From JAHBWV01 sp964588385 (GTDB lineage Bacteria > Planctomycetota > Phycisphaerae > Phycisphaerales > UBA1924): DNA of 10,078 nucleotides. Shown here one piece after another: positions 5,721-10,078 of this stretch. A program made the translations under genes and the position numbers. Location of the stretch: assembly GCA_964588385.1 (NCBI GenBank), contig CAZPPG010000097.1, positions 1 through 10,078 on the forward strand, read 5' to 3'. Position 1 is the stretch's first letter; each line of letters opens with the position of its first letter. The notes under the pieces were generated by a model, which was given only the letters and a program-made list of their open reading frames with translations, was not told the DNA's origin and ran no database searches.

Positions 5721-7487
5721 ATGCCGACCGTCACCATCAACGGGGTGAAGTGCGAGTTCACGCCCGGCCAGACCATCGTCCAGATCGCGACCGCCCACGG
5801 GGTCGAGATCCCGCAGTACTGCTACCACGACGGGCTGTCGATCGTGGCCTCCTGCCGCATCTGCCTCGGCGAGGCCTGGGCCCCGAACAAGGCGGGGCAG
5901 CTCGAGCCGTTCATGGGCGGCAAGCTCTTCCCGACGTGCCAGCAGACGGCGATCGACGGGATGGTGGTCTCGACCGAGAGCCCCAAGGCCATCGCCAACC
6001 AGAAGTCGGTGATGGAGTACCTGCTCATCAATCACCCGCTGGACTGCCCGGTGTGCGACCAGGCGGGGGAGTGCCTGCTGCAGGACTTCAGCTACGAATA
6101 TGGGCGGGGCGTGTCGCGGTTTGAAGAGACCAAGGTCAAGCAGCCCAAGAAGGACCTGGGCCCGCACGTGTACCTCTACGCCGACCGTTGCATCATGTGC
6201 ACGCGGTGCGTGCGCTTCACGAAGGAGGTCGCGGGGACGGGCGAGCTCATGGTGCTGGGGCGGGGCAACAAGGAAGAGATCGACGTCTTCCCGGGCGTGC
6301 CGATCGCCAACGAGCTCTCGGCCAATGTGATCGACCTGTGCCCGGTGGGGGCGCTGCTCGACAAGGACTTCCTGTTCGCGCAGCGGGTGTGGTTCCTGAA
6401 GAGCACGCCCTCGATCGACGGGATCACCGCCAGCGGCGACAACATTTTCATCGAGCACAACGAGGGGAAGGTCTACCGCATCAAGCCGCGCACGAACCGG
6501 TCGGTCAACAGGTGGTGGATCACCGACGAGGTGCGATACGGGTGGAAGCACATCCACAGCGAGGACCGGCTGCGCTCACCCCTGCGCCGGCAGTTCGGGA
6601 CGCTGGTCGAAAGCGACTACACGCGCGCGTACGACGAGGCGATCCAGGGGGTGAAGAAAGCCGTCGCGGGCGGGAAGCGCCTGGCGCTGGTCGTGAGCCC
6701 GATGCTGAGCTGCGAGGAGGCGTACCTGCTGGCGACGCTGGCGCGCCGGCTCGACGAGCGGGCGGTGCTTGCTGTCGGGCCCGTGCCGCGCCGGGGCGAG
6801 GACAAGGTCTTCCCGGCCGGCGCCAAGGCGGATGACCCCAAGGCGTTCACGATGTACGCCGAGAAGGCGCCCAACGCGCGGGGCGTGCGGCGCGTGCTCG
6901 AGGCGGTGGGCGGCGGGCCGGCCCTGGAGTTCGACGCGGCCCTCGCGAAGCTGGGAAAGGGCTCGGGCGTGAGCGATGTCGGCGCGGCGATCGTGACCGG
7001 CAACTACCCCAGCGAGTGGGGGTCAAAGGACCTCGACAGCGCCCTGGGCGGGAAATTCGTCGTCCTGATCGACACGCTCCTGAGTTCGCTGGTCGACCGC
7101 GCGAACGTGGTGCTGCCCGGCGCGACGTGGGCGGAGAAGGCCGGCACCTTCGAGAACGCCCGCGGCGTGCTCCAGGCCTTCGAGCAGGCGATCCCGGTCA
7201 TCGAACTGGCCAAGAGCGAGGGACAATTGGCGCTGGACATGCACGCCGCGATGGACGGCGTGCCCGCGCCGATCGACTCGGTCGTGCCGGTCGTGGTGCA
7301 GACGACGCCCGGGCAGGTCGCGGCCGGGACGCAGCAGGCCCTGCCGCGGGCGGTGGCGTTCAATGCGGCGAACGTGCGGGCCGAGATGGCGGGTAAGTTC
7401 CAGGCGCTGTCGGTGATGGTCCGCGACGTGAAGATGCCGAGCGTGGCGGTGGAGCAGCGGGCGGATATGGAGATGGTGGAGCTGTAG
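5721..7487 (+). CDS. nuoG: NADH-quinone oxidoreductase subunit G (NuoG-like), short form
   Basis: This 588-residue protein is the iron-sulfur subunit of the peripheral arm of complex I, passing electrons from NADH towards quinone on the cytoplasmic side. The N-terminal ferredoxin domain has C34, C45, C48 and C73 for a 2Fe-2S cluster. The next segment has H105, C109, C112 and C118 (HPLDCPVCDQAGEC) for the His-Cys3 4Fe-4S cluster. C157, C160, C163 and C207 (DRCIMCTRC, DLCPVG) hold another 4Fe-4S cluster. The optional extra cluster (N7) is absent: the expected cysteines are replaced in SIDGITASGD and WWITDEVRYGW. The molybdopterin-like domain is degenerate, and the protein is shorter than typical forms of about 700-900 residues, but it keeps the usual late motif ATWAEKAGTFENARG. 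The start is set by homology at MPTVTING; a GTG at 5661 would add 20 unlike residues. No clear Shine-Dalgarno precedes the ATG. No other nuo gene is in the window. Confidence 0.92.
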   Translation: MPTVTINGVKCEFTPGQTIVQIATAHGVEIPQYCYHDGLSIVASCRICLGEAWAPNKAGQLEPFMGGKLFPTCQQTAIDGMVVSTESPKAIANQKSVMEYLLINHPLDCPVCDQAGECLLQDFSYEYGRGVSRFEETKVKQPKKDLGPHVYLYADRCIMCTRCVRFTKEVAGTGELMVLGRGNKEEIDVFPGVPIANELSANVIDLCPVGALLDKDFLFAQRVWFLKSTPSIDGITASGDNIFIEHNEGKVYRIKPRTNRSVNRWWITDEVRYGWKHIHSEDRLRSPLRRQFGTLVESDYTRAYDEAIQGVKKAVAGGKRLALVVSPMLSCEEAYLLATLARRLDERAVLAVGPVPRRGEDKVFPAGAKADDPKAFTMYAEKAPNARGVRRVLEAVGGGPALEFDAALAKLGKGSGVSDVGAAIVTGNYPSEWGSKDLDSALGGKFVVLIDTLLSSLVDRANVVLPGATWAEKAGTFENARGVLQAFEQAIPVIELAKSEGQLALDMHAAMDGVPAPIDSVVPVVVQTTPGQVAAGTQQALPRAVAFNAANVRAEMAGKFQALSVMVRDVKMPSVAVEQRADMEMVEL

Positions 7488-7514
7488 CGTCGAGCCGGGC
7501 CGTGGAGCGTTTGC

Positions 7515-8039
7515 ATGGCGGGTCGGTCGCGACTTGCTGGCCTCTCCGGGCGCAACGCCGGCGTGACCGTCGTGCTCATCCTCGCCCTCGCCGCGCTCAT
7601 CGCCGGCCTCGTCCTCCCCGTGATGAAGGTCGAGAAGCTGATCTTCTGGGAAGACAGCTACACGCTGGTCTCGGGCAGCTACAACCTGGCCAAAGAGGGC
7701 GACTGGTTCCTCGCGGCGGTGCTGTTCACGTTCTCCGTGCTCTTCCCGATCGCCAAGCTCATCGTGACGATCGTGATCTGGGTCCGACCGCTCGTCGCGG
7801 AGAAGCGGGCGCGGTGGCTGCGGATCGTGGCGCAGCTCGGCAAGTGGTCGATGCTCGACGTCTTCGTGGTCGCGTTCCTGGTCGTCCTGACCAAGTCCAA
7901 GGCCCTCGGCGGGATCGCGGCACAGCCGGGGCTCTATTTCTTCTGTGCCGCGGTGATTCTCTCGGCGATCGCCACGGCGATGGTCGAGAAGCGATTGGGG
8001 GATGCGGGCGGCGGGAAGCCGGGCGTGCCCGCGGGTTGA
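7515..8039 (+). CDS. PqiA-like integral membrane protein, single module
   Basis: This 174-residue protein has four predicted membrane helices (about 15-36, 64-90, 111-127 and 138-157). It carries the paraquat-inducible protein A signature: SVLFPIAKLIV (74-84), LGKWSMLDVFVVA (108-120) and GLYFFCAAVILSAIAT (139-154). PqiA proteins sit in the inner membrane and are linked to lipid transport and envelope stress together with MCE proteins. Proteobacterial PqiA has two such modules and zinc-ribbon cysteines; here there is one module and only one cysteine, so the precise role may differ. GGAG at 7504-7507 lies seven bases before the ATG. It begins 27 bp after the nuoG stop, suggesting co-transcription. 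No MCE gene is visible nearby. Confidence 0.85.
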   Translation: MAGRSRLAGLSGRNAGVTVVLILALAALIAGLVLPVMKVEKLIFWEDSYTLVSGSYNLAKEGDWFLAAVLFTFSVLFPIAKLIVTIVIWVRPLVAEKRARWLRIVAQLGKWSMLDVFVVAFLVVLTKSKALGGIAAQPGLYFFCAAVILSAIATAMVEKRLGDAGGGKPGVPAG

Positions 8040-8083
8040 CCCGGCCCAGCGCGGGCCCCTCGCGGCGGGCCAACAATCAGGCG

Positions 8084-8302
8084 ATGGAAACGTGGGAGTG
8101 GATCGTCGTCGTCGTGATCCTGGTCGGCGCGGTGGTCTTCACGCTGGGGTGGTGGAAGATCGCCGACCGCTGGGCCGACAGGGAGCACCGGCGGTTCGGG
8201 CGCTCGAACAAGCGCGAGAACACCGACGCGGTCGTGATCAAAATGCCGCGCCGGGACGAGAACCCGGCGGCGGAAGGCGGCGCCAAGGACAGACCGGCTT
8301 GA
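8084..8302 (+). CDS. Small single-span membrane protein of unknown function
   Basis: A 72-residue product with one N-terminal membrane span (about residues 6-23, WIVVVVILVGAVVFTLGW) followed by a basic and acidic polar tail (KIADRWADREHRRFGRSNKR and onward). The short outside end and charged tail suggest the tail faces the cytoplasm. I do not recognise a family. The start follows the PqiA-like gene by 44 bp, and only a weak ribosome site (CAGG) precedes the ATG. The frame is open much further upstream but that part overlaps the PqiA-like gene and has no protein-like composition. Support comes from its position in a same-strand row of genes and the clear membrane span. Confidence 0.6.
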   Translation: METWEWIVVVVILVGAVVFTLGWWKIADRWADREHRRFGRSNKRENTDAVVIKMPRRDENPAAEGGAKDRPA

Positions 8303-8323
8303 GACGCGACGAAGGGGGCTTGC

Positions 8324-8662
8324 ATGGGCATGGTCGCGATCATCGTGGTGGGCGGCCTGATCGCCGTGGCGCTGGTGGGGCTGATTCTGATCATCCGCGC
8401 TCAGACCAACAAGGAATTTGAGGCCACGACCCTGCCGCGACGGCGATCGCGCGGATCTGAAGGCGACGGCATCGGGGTCGCCGACGGCGTCTTGCTGGCC
8501 CACATGGCCGGCGCGACAGGCGAAGGCAAGAAAGGGGCCGCGGCACGCGAAGCGGCGGAGGATCAGGCCGGTACGTCGGATTCGCCGGGGCTGGGCGGGG
8601 ACGGGGGCGGTGATGGCGGTGGGGGTGGCGGGGGCGATGGTGGCGGCGGCGGGGGTGACTGA
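8324..8662 (+). CDS. Small membrane protein with Gly/Asp-rich C-terminal tail
   Basis: A 112-residue product with a membrane span at about residues 4-24 (VAIIVVGGLIAVALVGLILII), a basic segment after it (LPRRRSR), a short middle part (GVADGVLLAHMAGATGEG) and a tail made almost only of Gly and Asp from about residue 90 to the end. The stop follows a final Asp. A strong AAGGGGG (8312-8318) precedes the ATG, and the gene starts 21 bp after the previous one. A Gly/Asp tail may be flexible or bind divalent cations; this is inference. No family is recognised. The repetitive tail DNA is prone to slippage, so its length may vary between strains. Confidence 0.65.
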   Translation: MGMVAIIVVGGLIAVALVGLILIIRAQTNKEFEATTLPRRRSRGSEGDGIGVADGVLLAHMAGATGEGKKGAAAREAAEDQAGTSDSPGLGGDGGGDGGGGGGGDGGGGGGD

Positions 8663-8751
8663 AAACTCACGGCCGGCGACGGGAGTGACCGACTCCAGAC
8701 AGGTTCGGCCGGGTGTGCCGCGAGCGCCCCGGGCGGTCCGCAGGAGCCGAC

Positions 8752-9642
8752 ATGACCACGCCCCATCCGCCGCGGAACCTCGTCGTCACGTACCACTACG
8801 TCCGTCCTGAGAACTCCGACGGCGTGACGGGCGTCTCGCCGGTCGAGTTCCGCGAGCACCTGCGGCTGATCAAGTCGCGGTACCGGCCGGTGACGGCGTA
8901 CGAGTTCGTCGCCTTCCATCGGGAGGAGAGCGGGCTGGCGCTGGTCACGTTCGACGATGCGCTCGCCGACCAGCACGACTACGCCTTCCCGATCCTCGAG
9001 GACGAGGGCGTGCCGGCGGTCTTCTACGCGCCGATGCTGCCGTACTCGACCGGCGCCGACCGCTGGTGCACGCAGCACCTGCTGCACGCGCTGGCCGACG
9101 AGATGGGCTGGGAGGCGCTCGAGAATCGGCTGAACCCGGTGGTCGAGCCCCTGCTCCGCGATGCCCGCAAGCGCGTGGACGAGGAGGAGATGAACCGGCT
9201 CTACCACTACGAGGAGCCGCGCAAGCGCCGGCTGAAGTACGTCCTCGCCTTCGCGCTCGACGCCGCGCAGGCGCATGAGGTTCTCACCAATGCCAACAAG
9301 GGCGTCGGGCTTTCCCCCGACGACTGGTACATGAGCGCGAGCGAACTGCTCGAACTCCAGAGCGCCGGACATTCCCTCGGCGGCCACGGCTTCAAGCACG
9401 TGCCGTTCACGACACTGACCTCCAAGGAGCAGGCGGCCGAGATGCACAAGTCTCAGACGCTGATGAGCCAGCTTTTCGGGGCGATGAGCCGCACGCTCGC
9501 GTACCCCTTCGGGCGCGCCAGCCGCGAGACCGAGGCGATCGCGAAGGCCGCGGGCTACACGCACTGCTTCACGACCGACAACCGCGTGGACGCGAAGTTC
9601 CTGGAGCAGACGATCGCGGCGCCGGCGGCGGTCGCGGCGTAA
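8752..9642 (+). CDS. Polysaccharide deacetylase (carbohydrate esterase family 4-like)
   Basis: This 296-residue protein has the NodB-type deacetylase fold, which removes N- or O-acetyl groups from glycans using a metal. Motif 1 is TFDDA (66-70), with D68 as likely base and D69 as metal ligand. Motif 2 is HGFKH (212-216), with H212 and H216 as likely metal ligands. Motif 3 is the YPFG region (251-254). An early segment, VVTYHYVRP, is typical of members found in surface-polysaccharide loci. A helical insertion of about 100 residues (105-195) separates motifs 1 and 2. There is no signal peptide, so it probably acts in the cytoplasm on a precursor glycan. The ATG at 8752 is preferred over a start 13 codons upstream because AGGAG (8742-8746) sits five bases before it. 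The substrate cannot be deduced. Confidence 0.9.
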   Translation: MTTPHPPRNLVVTYHYVRPENSDGVTGVSPVEFREHLRLIKSRYRPVTAYEFVAFHREESGLALVTFDDALADQHDYAFPILEDEGVPAVFYAPMLPYSTGADRWCTQHLLHALADEMGWEALENRLNPVVEPLLRDARKRVDEEEMNRLYHYEEPRKRRLKYVLAFALDAAQAHEVLTNANKGVGLSPDDWYMSASELLELQSAGHSLGGHGFKHVPFTTLTSKEQAAEMHKSQTLMSQLFGAMSRTLAYPFGRASRETEAIAKAAGYTHCFTTDNRVDAKFLEQTIAAPAAVAA

Positions 9643-9650
9643 GGGCAAGA

Positions 9651-9809
9651 CTCACCACAGAGACACAGAGGCACAGAGAAGAGAGGAACAGGGTAAGAGC
9701 GGGCGTGCGGATTCGAGAGCGATGAAACTCGCGCGTCGCCTGCGGAGGCTTTGTGTTCCCCTCGGCACAGAATCGATGTTCCCGTTCTTCTCTGTGCCTC
9801 TGTGATGAA
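9651..9809. repeat. Palindromic CACAGAG repeat element, MITE/REP-like
   Basis: CACAGAGGCACAGAGAAGA (9664-9682) is repeated as an exact 19-base inverted copy at 9786-9804, with about 103 bp between the arms. The left arm is itself three tandem octamers of the form CACAGAG(A/G) at 9656-9679; the right arm has two. The element begins about eight bases after the deacetylase stop and ends just before the ribosome site of the next gene. From memory, similar CACAGAG palindromes are dispersed in many planctomycete and environmental genomes and give rise to false ORF predictions. There is no transposase inside. A mobile origin is inferred. The transcript could form a long hairpin between the two genes. 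Confidence 0.75.
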
Positions 9810-9829
9810 TCCCCTCAGGAAGGTCCACC

Positions 9830-10078
9830 ATGACCGTCGCAACTTCGAGCCCGGCCGCGACCATCGAGCCCTGCCGCGACTCGGCCCAGCTCCGCGCGTA
9901 CATCGACGAGCACTGGCGCAGGGGCCACATCCTCGCCCGCGATGAGCGCATGTTCGACTTCCAGTACCGCACGCCCTGGGTCGATCGCGGCGCCTGGCCC
10001 GGCGGCACGAGCGTGCTCGGCATCTACGGCGACGGCGGGGGAGGGCAGGGCCGACTGCTCGGCTTCCTCGGCGCGATC
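9830..10078 (+). CDS. N-terminal part of a likely GNAT-type acyltransferase of a polysaccharide locus (cut by window edge)
   Basis: The ATG at 9830 follows AGGAAGG (9817-9823) with a six-base spacer and opens a frame of 83 codons that runs off the right edge without a stop. The visible protein contains YIDEHWRRGHILARDERMFD (24-43), then FQYRTPW, and later RLLGFLGAI. The pattern HW..HIL.....F.WQY followed by a hydrophobic LLGFLG strand resembles the N-terminus of GNAT-fold acetyltransferases that I associate with capsule or glycosylation clusters. That match is from memory of the motif, not a search. It would fit its neighbour, a glycan deacetylase, as part of the same locus. The C-terminal acetyl-CoA binding part is outside the window. 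Confidence 0.6.
   Translation, partial: MTVATSSPAATIEPCRDSAQLRAYIDEHWRRGHILARDERMFDFQYRTPWVDRGAWPGGTSVLGIYGDGGGGQGRLLGFLGAI

Noticed and set aside
5667..6557. A 296-codon minus-strand open frame opposite nuoG
   Set aside because: It mirrors the nuoG codon structure and has no recognisable motif; the plus-strand frame has all the iron-sulfur ligands.
8306..8318. GCGACGAAGGGGG identical to 748-760 in the kinase insert
   Set aside because: A 13-base match within 10 kb of GC-rich DNA is expected about by chance, and here it includes a ribosome binding site.
8682..8696. Hairpin GGAGT-GACCG-ACTCC before the deacetylase gene
   Set aside because: It is a five-pair stem without a T-tract, within chance expectation.
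8563..9648. A 361-codon minus-strand open frame opposite the deacetylase
   Set aside because: Its composition is that of a reverse-strand shadow, ending in a Pro-Ser run made by the Gly/Asp tail DNA of the gene at 8324-8662.
9652..10023. Minus-strand open frames across the CACAGAG element
   Set aside because: Their translations (HRGTEKNG, PLCLCGES) are the typical false proteins produced by this repeat, not genes.

Overview
The window is GC-rich bacterial DNA that most resembles a planctomycete, probably of the Phycisphaerae. The evidence is a long membrane kinase fused to TPR repeats, two secreted proteins with PEP-CTERM-like tails, and a palindromic CACAGAG repeat of a kind I associate from memory with planctomycete and other environmental genomes. 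The lineage is inferred from gene style; there is no rRNA or marker gene to prove it. No tRNA, rRNA, CRISPR array, transposase or convincing intrinsic terminator was found.

Layout: (1) 102-3149, plus strand, a serine/threonine kinase with one membrane span and a TPR-rich C-terminal half. (2) 3279-5374, minus strand, three genes: a DinB-fold protein and two tandem paralogous secreted proteins. (3) 5375-5720, a gene-free divergent region rich in inverted repeats. (4) 5721-8662, plus strand, four closely spaced genes: a short NuoG-like complex I subunit, a one-module PqiA-like membrane protein and two small membrane proteins. (5) 8752 to the right edge, plus strand, a polysaccharide deacetylase and the start of a likely GNAT-type acyltransferase, separated by a palindromic repeat element.

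How the genes may fit together: the kinase probably senses or scaffolds at the membrane through its TPR region. The two PEP-CTERM-like proteins would be exported and processed by an exosortase encoded elsewhere; such systems usually accompany exopolysaccharide production. The last two genes look like the beginning of a glycan-modification locus. NuoG is isolated from other nuo genes within the window. The least explained structures are the nested inverted repeats in the leader of the upstream paralog, an 8-bp tandem repeat that encodes an insertion inside the kinase domain, and the mobile-looking repeat at about 9651-9809. I see no clear new multi-gene system such as a defence island.
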